20,000 bases of DNA from Theodoxus fluviatilis (Eukaryota; Mollusca; Gastropoda; Cycloneritida; Neritidae), in the NCBI GenBank assembly GCA_034096865.1, contig JAWQFJ010016823.1, positions 62,501 to 82,500 on the forward strand, in the 5' to 3' direction. Both the position numbers and the translations under genes were made by a program. Under the pieces are notes generated by a model. The model did not search any database. It was given only the letters and a program-made list of their open reading frames with translations, and was not told where the DNA came from. Below are positions 10,800 through 19,527 of the stretch, piece by piece (position 1 is the stretch's first letter; each line of letters starts with the position of its first letter).

Positions 10800-11394
10800 A
10801 CTATTTCATGAAACAGTGACAGCGTACTCTTCACCAAAGTGTGCTAGAACAACTTGAGAAGGGTAGAGAAGAAGAGAAGAAAGTACAAGGGAAGACGTGA
10901 GAGGCGGAGGAGGGTGAAGGGGATGAGCGGGGCACAGAGCAAGGGATGAGAAGAGGTTCGAGTGGGATGTCTGTCCTCCATTGGGACAGCCAGCCACTTC
11001 AGCTGCCTCAGAGTCGTCAGGCGGGTGGCTATCGGGACATGCGCAAGCTCTCTTAGCCATCTGCTCCTAATGCTGACGCAAGGGCCAAAGCCAGAGACAG
11101 AGGGTCGAGAGGAGGGCAGGGACCTGTCTGGAGAAAGCTAAGGATCATCGAGTTTGCGCCCGCCATCTTTTCTTCGCGAGGCCAGAAAGAAAAGTTGATG
11201 ACAAGTCGCTGATTCGCTGGGGTTCTGTCTTTCCTCTCCCTGCGCCATCGATTTGACTGGAGCTTTTTGCGCACTGCCTCTACCGAGGCTTTCCGCTCAA
11301 GTTTTTGTCGAGCTCTTCTGTACGGCGTCGACAGCTTTTCGTCATTCCAGTTTCCCACGTGATATACGTTTAGTTTTTCCCACAACTTCTATCT
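10800..11394 (-). other. Moderately GC-rich block, possible minus-strand promoter or exon
   Basis: Composition changes here from AT-rich to moderately GC-rich with several CpG. On the minus strand two overlapping frames cover it: 11053-11385 (110 codons) and 10806-11060 (84 codons). An AAGATGGCGGGC near 11158-11169 resembles both a good start context and the YY1 element found near many metazoan transcription starts. The proteins show only composition bias (Arg/Lys-rich, then Pro/Ser-rich) and no domain. Could be a first exon and 5' region of a gene extending leftward, or chance. Confidence 0.2.
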
Positions 11395-11628
11395 ATGCCC
11401 TTCACAATCGAGAGTTTTGTTGATAGTTGCCTTAATTTTATAATTGCAAGTCTCACACTAGTTTTTTTTTTATGTACGTTATATTGCTCTGTCAAAGGAG
11501 AAGACGGTTGTATTGTCTCTCGACATTTTTCAGCTCTTCGATTGCACCAATGTCAGCGGTTTGTTTCGTGCAAGTGCATGTATGTGTTTGAGAGTGAGTC
11601 CGTGAGTAGGTGGGCGGACGAATGGGCG
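11395..11628. other. Spacer before the GA array
   Basis: Non-repetitive sequence leading into AGTGGAGAGAGAG. No supported gene. Confidence 0.6.
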
Positions 11629-11661
11629 AGTGGAGAGAGAGAGAGAGAGAGAGAGAGAGAT
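11629..11661 (+). repeat. (GA)n run
   Basis: Pure GA repeats immediately before the first copy of the 211-bp unit; the second copy at 12498 is also preceded by (GA)n. Slippage or exchange in this run could have driven the duplication. Confidence 0.95.
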
Positions 11662-11871
11662 ATGGTCAGACAGACAGGCAGATAGACGAACGAACTACAT
11701 ACACAATCTCACTGAAACTTGGATACATACAAACCACCGGCCAGATATGCATCCAAGCATGCGGACAAGAAAATGTTATACAGAGAGAGAGACACAAAAG
11801 TGAAACGAATGAAATTTTTATTTTGTTATGACAATAGTCCATTGCTCATGTGCCGTCATCTATCGGTTGCA

Positions 11872-11872
<1 letters not shown>
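11662..11872 (+). repeat. 211-bp duplicated unit, copy 1
   Basis: Runs from ATGGTCAGACAGACAGGCAG to CGGTTGCAA. It is collinear without gaps with 12498-12708 and I count six differences. The unit contains its own CAGACAGGCAGATAGAC patch and an AGAGAGAGAC patch. No coding evidence: the frames through it are short and shared only because of the duplication. Confidence 0.93.
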
Positions 11873-11925
<53 letters not shown>

Positions 11926-12201
11926 AGAGAGACAGAGACATAGACAGAGACAGACAGGCAGAGACAGACAGATAGAGACAGCCAGAGACAGAGAAAGAGA
12001 CAGCAAGACATAGACAGATAAAGAGAGAGAGAGACAAAAACACAGAGAGAGAGAGAGAGAGAGAGAGAAGAGATAAAGAGAGACATGGTGACAGAAACAG
12101 AGAGAGACAAAGAGAGAGAGAGAAACAAGTGATAAAGAGAGACACGGTGACAGAAAGAACAGAGACTGAGACAGAGAATGAGACAGAGACAACAAGGTGA
12201 G
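11873..12201 (+). repeat. GA/GACA purine-rich array
   Basis: Mainly GAGAGA with blocks of GACAGA, AAAGAGA and GACATGGTGACAGAAA. The phrase GATAAAGAGAGACA(T/C)GGTGACAGAAA occurs twice (near 12071 and 12131), showing an internal duplication of about 60 bp. All six-frame translations are repeated Arg-Glu or Ser-Leu and are artefacts. Confidence 0.93.

Positions 12202-12226
<25 letters not shown>
12202..12226 (+). repeat. (AT)n run
   Basis: Twelve TA/AT dinucleotides between two purine arrays; self-complementary and able to extrude as a cruciform. Confidence 0.93.
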
Positions 12227-12241
<15 letters not shown>

Positions 12242-12426
12242 TGAGAGAGAGAGAGACCGAGAGACAGAGAGACAAAGAGACAGAGAGACAGACAAAGAGA
12301 AAGACAGGCAGACAGACGGACGGACGGACGGACGAACGGACGGACGGACAGACAGACAGACGGACAGAGAGCGAGCAAGCGAGCGAGCAAGCGAGCGAGC
12401 GAGCGAGTTCGTGTGCGTGAGAATGT

Positions 12427-12497
<71 letters not shown>
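12227..12497 (+). repeat. GA, GACA/GACG, GAGC, GT, GA mosaic array
   Basis: In order: GAGA (about 12227-12300), GACA/GACG tetranucleotides (about 12301-12366), GAGC/AAGC tetranucleotides (about 12367-12407), (GT)n (about 12425-12451), and (GA)n (12452-12496). Each motif differs by one base from its neighbour, a graded series of related units. Confidence 0.93.
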
Positions 12498-12499
<2 letters not shown>

Positions 12500-12708
12500 G
12501 GTCAGGCAGACAGGCAGATAGACAAACGAACTACATACACAATCTCACTGAAACTCGGATACATACAAACCACCGGCCAGATATGCATCCAAGCATGCGG
12601 ACAAGAAAATGTTATACAGAGAGAGAGACACAAAAGTGAAACGAATGAAATTTTTATTTTGTTATGACATTAGTCCATTGCTCATGTGCCGCCATCCATC
12701 GGTTGCAA
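12498..12708 (+). repeat. 211-bp duplicated unit, copy 2
   Basis: Ungapped counterpart of 11662-11872 at an offset of 836 bp, about 97% identical. It ends at CGGTTGCAA and is followed by unique sequence, whereas copy 1 is followed directly by GA repeats. Copy 1 plus the intervening arrays therefore look like the inserted part. Confidence 0.93.
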
Positions 12709-13512
12709 AATTCTTTAACATCCCTTGCTTGCCCTTCCAGATGTTGATTCGAAGCACATGTGCCAACTGCATCGTTCTGAAGACAAAGTGAAATAGCTCT
12801 ATTCATGTTGTTACCTTCAGGGAAATTAGCTGTGGGTATACATTTCTTTCTCGATTGCAATCCCAATCCCTATCCAGGCTTCTGTTATCATGTGCCTGTC
12901 TATTGTGGAGGGCTTTTTATACCTTTGCGAGGACCAGAGACATCTATCTATTCATGAAGAGCCATATTGCCTAATTATCGTGGCGTAAGGTTTTCATATT
13001 CTCTGCAGTATCTACAGGGACGTTCCGATAGAAGTCAATGAGCATTCATTGGTTTGAACACTAGGAAATCAATTTCGTTTTCGCCATGCATCGCCCTGAT
13101 TTACCAGGTATCATAGTGTGTTTTCCCTCCGAATAAATGCATACTGATAATGTGTCAACAGACTCAGTAGTCCCGCACACTCTACGCAGTCAGACTTTTG
13201 CGTACTAAAGAACTGTTTAGTTAATTTCGTACAAACGAAGCTGACATAGATGCATGCACTGCATGAGGTATGAGGCATCTTTAGCCAATATTTAAAAAAT
13301 GTATTGCTAGGAATTTTCGGGTGCCTGGGTTGCAAAAGTTTGCAACAAAGCAGACAACGAAACGATTTTGGTTGCACGGTTGTGTCACACTCTCCATGAA
13401 AATGTACTCAAGACCTTGGAAACAGATGCCGTCAAAGTAATGGTGTTGCAGCTTGTCCTCTATTTCTTAGAATCCAATTATGAAATCACAGCGCGGGTTT
13501 TAAATACTTTTA
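12709..13512. other. Unique sequence between the two large arrays
   Basis: No supported gene. The frame at 13111-13377 (-) has six cysteines but no recognisable spacing pattern. Nothing else noted. Confidence 0.6.
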
Positions 13513-13582
13513 CTCTCTCTCTCTCTCTGTCTCTCTCTCTCTCTGTCTCTCTCTGTCTCTCTCTCTTTCTCTCTCTCTCTGT

Positions 13583-13635
<53 letters not shown>

Positions 13636-13936
13636 TCTCTGTATGTCTCTGTCTCTGTCTATCTTTTTTTCTCTCTCTTGCTCTCTGTCTCTGTCTATTT
13701 TTTTGCTCTCTTTCTCTCTCGCTCTCTATCTCTCTCTCTCTATCTTCTCTGTTTCTCTCTCTCTGTATCTGTTTTTCTCTCTCTCTATGTCTCTGTCTCT
13801 CTGTCTCTCTCTCTGTATCTCTGTCTGTCTGTCTCTCTCTCTGTGTATCTCTCTCTGTATCTCTCTCTCTCCCTCTCTCTCTCTGACTCCCTCCCTCTCT
13901 CTCTCTCTCTCTCTCTCTGACTCCCTCTCTCTCTCC

Positions 13937-13969
<33 letters not shown>

Positions 13970-14078
13970 TCTCTCCCTCCCTCTCTCTCTCTGACTCCCT
14001 CTCTCTCTCTCTCTCACTCTCTCTCTCTCTGACTCCCTCTCTCTCTCTCTGACTCCCTCTCTCTCTCCCTCTCTCTCT

Positions 14079-14132
<54 letters not shown>

Positions 14133-14145
14133 CCTCTCTCTCTCC

Positions 14146-14182
<37 letters not shown>

Positions 14183-14449
14183 CATCTCTCTGTATGTCTC
14201 TGCGTCTATCTTTTTTTCTACCTCTCTTGCTCTCTGTCTCTGTCTATCTTTTTTTGCTCTCTTTCTCTCTCGCTCTCTATCTCTCTCTCTGTCTCCTCTG
14301 TTTCTCTCTGTCTGTATTTGTTTTTCTCTCTCTCTATGTCTCTGTCTCTCTGTCTCTCTCTCTCTCTGTATCTCTGTCTGTCTGTCTCTCTCTCTGTCTC
14401 TGTGTATCTCTCTCTGTGTGTATATCTCTCTCTCTCCCTCTCTCTCTGA

Positions 14450-14497
<48 letters not shown>

Positions 14498-14538
14498 TCA
14501 TCTCTCTCTCTCTCTCCCTCTCTCTCTCTCCCTCTCTC

Positions 14539-14592
<54 letters not shown>

Positions 14593-14593
14593 C
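13513..14593 (+). repeat. 1.08-kb polypyrimidine (CT)n higher-order array
   Basis: Almost entirely C and T on the plus strand, with sparse G in GTCT and GACTCCCTC. A patterned block beginning CCATCTCTCTGTATGTCTCT (13631 to about 13893) recurs at 14182 to about 14457 with the same order of landmarks: CTATCTTTTTTT, CTCTTGCTCTCTG, CTCGCTCTCTATC, TATGTCTCTGTCTCTC, GTATCTCTGTCTGTCTGTC. Between them lie pure CT runs and the unit GACTCCCTC, which occurs at 13884, 13919, 13993, 14031, 14051 and 14448. So this is a duplicated patterned block within a CT array. Long frames on both strands (up to 235 codons of Arg-Glu) are artefacts. Confidence 0.95.
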
Positions 14594-14816
14594 ATGTGTT
14601 TCGTTTCAGGCTTTTCGGCAGTGGCATGGTAATCAATTTCATCAGCTGCATATGGGATTCCCGTCAAAATGTGAAAATTACAATATGGCGTACTTTATAA
14701 ATTCAGATAGAGGTGTAGCACTGTAGGGCAAAATATTTTCGGCAAGAATGAAAACTTACAACGCTTCTTTTTAGTGGCTAGTAAAAACAGAAGACAATGA
14801 AAGCATTGTTCACATG
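14594..14816. other. Short unique spacer
   Basis: Contains GTGTTTCGTTTCAG directly after the CT tract, which reads as a 3' splice acceptor, followed by about 38 open codons to a TAG at 14724-14726. No domain seen; probably chance. Confidence 0.4.
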
Positions 14817-14955
14817 CCACTACCACCACCACCACCACCACCACCACCCCCACCATCGCCACCACCACCACCATCACCACCACCACTACCTCTACCACCA
14901 CCACCACCACAATCACAATCACAATCACAATCACAACCATCATCATCAGCAGCAG

Positions 14956-15049
<94 letters not shown>
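14817..15049 (+). repeat. Compound (CCA)n(CAATCA)n(ATC)n array
   Basis: CCA/CAC units with ATC and GCC variants (14817-14909), four CAATCA hexamers (about 14910-14934), CAG units (14947-14956), then about 31 ATC units to 15049. Proline, His or Met runs read from it are not genes. Confidence 0.95.
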
Positions 15050-15371
15050 TAAACAAGTTTGAAGGTTTGGGAAGTTCCTGTAAATACTTTATTATTTTGT
15101 CTTTTTGCTTTGGCCCGTCGTAGACGTTTAAACCAAAGCTAACGACACAAGGTTGCAGCCAATATAACATCCCACATTGTCACGATATTTAAAAGACATG
15201 CGTTATGATATTAATTATTATGGTGATTTTGTAGATGATTTGGCTGGTGATTTTAAGTCTTGCAAAACTTATTCGTCCCCGACGTGAAAACGCACGGTCT
15301 GCACACTGTTTTGATTCAGTGGAAATCTGGTCACATCACCCAGCAATGAAACTACGCCTACCACTAGTCAC
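15050..15371. other. Spacer before the foldback element
   Basis: AT-rich with no supported gene. The last 8 bp (CTAGTCAC, 15364-15371) are the left copy of the direct repeat flanking the element that follows. Confidence 0.6.
15364..15371 (+). repeat. 8-bp target-site duplication, left
   Basis: CTAGTCAC, repeated exactly at 16071-16078 on the other side of the inverted-repeat element. An 8-bp duplication is what hAT and P superfamily transposons leave. Chance match is possible but the position fits the element ends. Confidence 0.65.
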
Positions 15372-16070
15372 GGTTAGGGGCCGCTATTGCGGAGGGCCGC
15401 TATTGCGGAGGGCCGCTATTGCGGAGGGCCGCTATTGCGGGATTTTTTTGGTCAAAAGTTCTTAAGGCCATTTTGATTCTTTTGTCCTAAAACGCGTAAA
15501 AAACCATTACATTTTCGTTACTTGGTTTTAAAAACATTTTTGTAGCCCATTTTGATTCTTTCGTCCCAAAACGCCAAAACAAACATTTTATGGTTTTTTA
15601 GGCATTTCAGGAGGGTGAAAATGGTCAGAATCTGCCGGTAGGTTCCGTAGCCGTAGTTTTTATCAATAACGGGTGAAGCTTTATGTTCTAACTCCATCCC
15701 ACGTTTGACTCTCAACGGGTGGTCCCTACGCCCTAACTCCAGGGTCCGACGCTGATGTTGGACACAAACGTGACAAAAAGTAACGCGTCCGGGTTTAGGT
15801 GAAACTCCCCGGACAGGCTAAGTCAGTCAGGCGGGGTGGCGGGTGCGACCTAGGCTGAGTGCTATCGGTAAAACCGGATCAAGAAATTTTTGGGAAAATG
15901 TTTTGAAAAAAAAGAAACATTTTCTAAGTTTAAAAAAGTAACAAACATTTTATGTTTTTTTTGCGTTTTAGTACAAAATAATAAAAATGGCCTTAAGAAC
16001 TTTCGGCAAAAACAATCCCGCAATATCGGCCCCCCGCAATAGCGGCCCTCCGCAATAGAGAGCCGGCCCC
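15372..16070. mobile_element. Foldback-type element with 16-bp tandem repeats in its arms
   Basis: Left arm: four copies of a 16-bp unit (core CCGCTATTGC at 15381, 15397, 15413, 15429), then a 59-bp segment (15437-15495). Right arm, inverted: the matching 59 bp (15963-16021), then three 16-bp units (CCGCAAT at 16018, 16034, 16050) and a GC-rich end. I count seven mismatches in the 59-bp arms (about 88%). The left end carries an extra GGTTA before GGGGCC that the right end lacks. Inside, GCCCATTTTGATTC...AAAACGC at 15545-15574 is a direct duplicate of part of the left arm, and AACAAACATTTTATG occurs near both arms in the same direction. The GC-rich centre (about 15700-15880) has no transposase-like frame, so the element is non-autonomous. 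Tandem subrepeats inside inverted arms are characteristic of Foldback/Galileo elements of the P superfamily; the 8-bp flanking repeat would fit P or hAT. Superfamily is inference. Confidence 0.85.
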
Positions 16071-16078
16071 CTAGTCAC
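16071..16078 (+). repeat. 8-bp target-site duplication, right
   Basis: CTAGTCAC, exact copy of 15364-15371. Confidence 0.65.
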
Positions 16079-16834
16079 TTACCAGCAGTTCAGGACCCGT
16101 ATGCGTGAGGGGGAAGTAACGTCTTAGCATGTGAGTAAGTTTCCATTATTCAATGAGAATTGCCACTTTAGGATGCATGAGTCGAAAGTGGTGGTTCTTT
16201 CACAAGTACCGATGTAGTAAAGCAACCCAATTTCTACTCCAGCCAGGACCCGTGAGTACAGCCGTAGTTACAGCGAGTTTAGACGCCATTCTTGTCTTCG
16301 GTTCGAGCAGATAACGCTATATTTAGAGATACATGAACCCCACCCAAAGAACTTGTAAGCAATGAACAGCACTAATTTCTCTAAGCTTTATTTTCAATGC
16401 ACCAATAGGTTGTGTATGCTCATATATTTTAACTATAGAAATTCGGGTCGACGCGCCAAAACGCCGAAAAATATGTTGACGTTGATAACAAATTTATTTT
16501 TATCTGATGTCATGAACACGATACATTAGAATTGCATTTTTGCAATGAAAACACTGTTCAGATTAAATTGCTTTATTTCTGTAAACGATGAAATGTGTGT
16601 CGACGCACGCGAGGATCTCACGAGTTCGGTGGGAAAAGTGCAGCTGAGGCTGAAGTGAGAATATGTCAACACGAAAGATGACAGCATTCACGTGCGTGTT
16701 TGATCAGCAGCAGCAACAAAGGAGACGGGGCAGATTATTTAGAGACCAAACGAATCCACTTTATTCGGTCGAAAATGAGGAAATCTATAACAAATTTAGA
16801 TTGTATTGCCAGAAAATGTTGGCAATTGGGTAAG
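16079..16834. other. AT-rich spacer, no supported gene
   Basis: No frame of note. CAGGACCCGT occurs at about 16091 and 16244. GTGTGTCGACGCAC near 16600 is a short imperfect palindrome. Confidence 0.6.
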
Positions 16835-17063
16835 TATTCCGCAGCCAGGCGCCACTCCACACACTAAAACTGTAAAACCGCAGATCCTGTGTCCGTACGA
16901 CGTTGTCCTACTTCTGCAACTTTAGCCCTTATGATAGAAATGTTGAAAATAGAAAACGACTTTTCTGACATCTGCACACTTTGCCCGATATATATTATAC
17001 AAGTGTAATTCACCCGTCCAATATTTACATCATGATTCATACTTGGCGCCTGGCTGCGGAATA
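16835..17063. mobile_element. Short element bounded by perfect 20-bp inverted repeat
   Basis: TATTCCGCAGCCAGGCGCCA at 16835-16854 is the exact reverse complement of 17044-17063. The 189-bp interior shows no further inverted similarity and no coding potential. A perfect 20-bp inverted pair at this spacing is very unlikely by chance and suggests a small MITE. I find no convincing target-site duplication (flanks are TAAG and TCTT), so it could instead be the remnant of a longer inverted repeat. Confidence 0.55.
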
Positions 17064-17126
17064 TCTTCCACATGAGAGATTTGAAAGTAGTTGTTGGCAT
17101 TCCTCTGCATGTTTCAAGAACTCGGG

Positions 17127-17209
17127 CACACACACACACACACACACACACACATGCACGGGCGCGTGCGCAAACACACACACAGACACGCACCCACGCA
17201 CGCACACTA

Positions 17210-17302
<93 letters not shown>

Positions 17303-17333
17303 CACACATACATACACACACGCGCGCGCGCGC
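17127..17333 (+). repeat. CA / CT / CA / CG compound array
   Basis: (CA)n at 17127-17153, a degenerate CA/CG stretch with GGGCGCGTGCGC to about 17205, (CT)n at about 17213-17262, (CA)n at 17263-17301, then CATA/CACA and (CG)n at about 17319-17332. Same CT-to-CA-to-CG order as at 3800-3912. Confidence 0.94.
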
Positions 17334-17730
17334 GATTTAAATGCTTGCTCATACGATCTACTCTTACAGTGTCTGGCAAATTGCAGTTTCAAATATCTTC
17401 TTGATATGTGGGCGAATGTTGCTCCATTATAGACTCTCGTTTTCTTTCACCAGTAATACGTTTAGTTCTTGTCGTTCTAATGCAAGCCCCTCGCCCTGAT
17501 CTCTTTGACCTTCACATCCCTGGAGTTTTTCTTAATATATGTAAAATGTATCCCATCTAGCAGCTCCCTTTGCCACCCCATGATTTTCTATTCTGAACGG
17601 CTTTCCTTGTGGTCGGTTTTTAGCCAACATCTCTGGGAACTGAAGCTTCTTCCCTCCCTTAACAAAGAGTCCTGTTTCTGCTTAGTTACGACTCCGTACT
17701 GTGAATAAGGAAAAAGGAGTGACGTACCCT
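17334..17730. other. No supported gene
   Basis: Short frames only (17505-17708 plus, no motif). The sequence immediately before 17731 does not repeat after 18619, so no target-site duplication is visible for the next element. Confidence 0.6.
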
Positions 17731-18619
17731 TGCGTTCCGTTGCACTCTGCTTCATCTCTGCTACGATGTAACAGCCTCAAAAGTTTTGATTGGCTGGTTT
17801 TATTTAATAACTTGAAAAGCACATTATCGTTAAAAGTATAGGGTTTTGGAGGCCCTCTTTGAACACACGAATCTCCAATATTATTTCACACTCAAATTTA
17901 TCACTCTTGATCGAAGAAACGACTTAGTAAAAGTATTAGGGTCGAAAATCGTTCAATACAAAATCTTTGGTGACGTTTCAGCCAGTGGCAGAGGTCAACT
18001 TCCTGTCAAGGTCGCGCAGCAGCTAGAGCATTTGTACGCCACTTGCTGTGCCTAGCAACGATGAAACTACAGAACTCGTAGCCGCATTTGATTGGCTAAT
18101 ACTAAACACCAATAACTGGAAGTCACTCCACGGACTTGCACGGTAAACATGCTTCGAACCATGGAGTTTATATACCATGGAAGTGGCAAACGTGCCGATT
18201 GCTGTCTTATTTCGAAGAAATAAATGTTTTCGTGCTCTCATCACCGTGGCAGAGTGGATTGTATGTCTTGGTTTGATATTTGTAGTAAACGTCGGCATTT
18301 ATACCCATGAGTGTAACGATTTAGCAGACGACACACATGTTTGGATTCCCTTGACCTTCCTCTATGACTAGTGATGGTTACCTCCCTTTTGTTATTAATG
18401 GATTTTCGACCCTAATGCTTTTATGAAGCATTCTATTCGATGAAGAGGGATATAAATGAATGTGACATTATTTAGTTGATCCATGTATCCAAAGAGGGCC
18501 TCCAAAACTCTCTACTTTTAATGGTAACGTGCTTTTAAAATAATTAAAGAAACCGACCAATCGAAACTCCTGGGCCTGCTACACCGTAGCAGAGATGAAG
18601 CAGAGTGCAACGGAACGCA
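17731..18619. mobile_element. 889-bp element with ~220-bp inverted arms
   Basis: Left arm 17731-17950 and right arm 18401-18619 are inverse copies of nearly equal length. The outermost 35 bp (starting TGCGTTCCGTTGCACTCTGC) are identical; the middle is diverged; TTTTGGAGGCCCTCTTTG and, at the inner edge, TTAGGGTCGAAAATC are again conserved. The 450-bp loop has only short frames: 18177-18371 (+, 64 codons, one hydrophobic stretch) and minus-strand frames, none with transposase motifs. It also has CCATGG-agtttatata-CCATGG at about 18159-18180. Best read as a non-autonomous long-TIR transposon or a foldback element. If transcribed it would form a 220-bp hairpin RNA. Terminal identity with a diverged middle suggests constraint on the ends. 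Confidence 0.8.
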
Positions 18620-19069
18620 GGGAAGGTGTTAGAGCAAAAACTCTGCAGACTCCAAAGGAGGAGGCAATGAGAAGAATAATTCTATCCAGCCTGATAGCCA
18701 GGCTTGTTAACAGGCATGGTTTGGGGGGAAAACTGGCCATCACCACCTGCCTGCATGTCTGCCTTCCAGCCTGTCTGCCTACTTTTGTGCTTTCCAGCAT
18801 GCCAGCTTGTTTCTCGCTTGTAATAAAGGTGAAAAGTGCAGGAACGCATAGGAATTTGCGGATTTTGGTTCATATGTTGATTGGCGGGCAAACTCTAAAG
18901 CATATTTATTGATGGAGTCTTACGGCATATCCGCCTTTGTGGACTATTCAGGGTCATTGATCACGAGACATCGTCGGGGTTGGCTAGAATAAGAGCAAAT
19001 CCAGTTACAATTTCCCGCGTTATTTGCCTCTTACGAAACGTGCATGTAGGCGCGGTGGGTCAATTCTTA
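18620..19069. other. No supported gene
   Basis: Contains a short CTGCCTGCATGTCTGCCTTCC-like degenerate repeat around 18748-18805. Frames on both strands (18595-18912, 18682-18891) are motif-free and partly made from that repeat. Confidence 0.6.
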
Positions 19070-19118
19070 CACACACACATACACACAAACACGCACACAC
19101 ACACATACACACACACAC
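19070..19118 (+). repeat. (CA)n microsatellite, imperfect
   Basis: CA repeats with CATA, CAAA and CACG interruptions. Confidence 0.92.
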
Positions 19119-19219
19119 GGGGATGTAAAACCAAACAAACCGTCCAGAACAAACAGAAAAGCAGAGATAAACAGGCAGATCGACAATGGACAACCAGCCA
19201 CCCACACAGCCAGCCAGTC

Positions 19220-19291
19220 AAACAGAGAGATAAACAGACACACAGACAGACCGAGAGACAGACAGAGAGACAGAGAGACAGACAGACAGAC

Positions 19292-19367
<76 letters not shown>

Positions 19368-19457
19368 GGACGGACGGACAGACGGACGGACAGACGGACG
19401 GACAGATGGACAGACAGACGGACAGTCGGACGGACAGGCAGACAGACAGACAGACAT

Positions 19458-19527
<70 letters not shown>

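Noticed and set aside
11846..12390. Minus-strand frames of 139-176 codons rich in Ser and Leu
   Set aside because: Entirely low-complexity GA/CT repeat read in three frames at once.
13368..14185. Frames of up to 235 codons (Arg-Glu or Ser-Leu)
   Set aside because: Open only because CT/GA repeats lack stops; open on both strands at once.
14695..15123. Poly-His, poly-Pro and poly-Met frames
   Set aside because: Products of the compound trinucleotide array.
7771..15170. Short similarity GCAGCCAATAT at about 7774 and 15156, each downstream of an ATC array
   Set aside because: Only around 20 bp with mismatches, at different distances from the arrays; not enough to claim a shared element.
15377..15440. 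16-bp tandem units considered as a CRISPR-like array
   Set aside because: No unique spacers, unit too short, eukaryotic context, and the same unit recurs inverted at the other end of an element.
15518..15715. 65-codon minus frame inside the foldback element
   Set aside because: Partly overlaps the duplicated arm sequence and has no transposase motif.
16864..17432. Thr-His and Cys-Val frames across the CA array
   Set aside because: Microsatellite translations.
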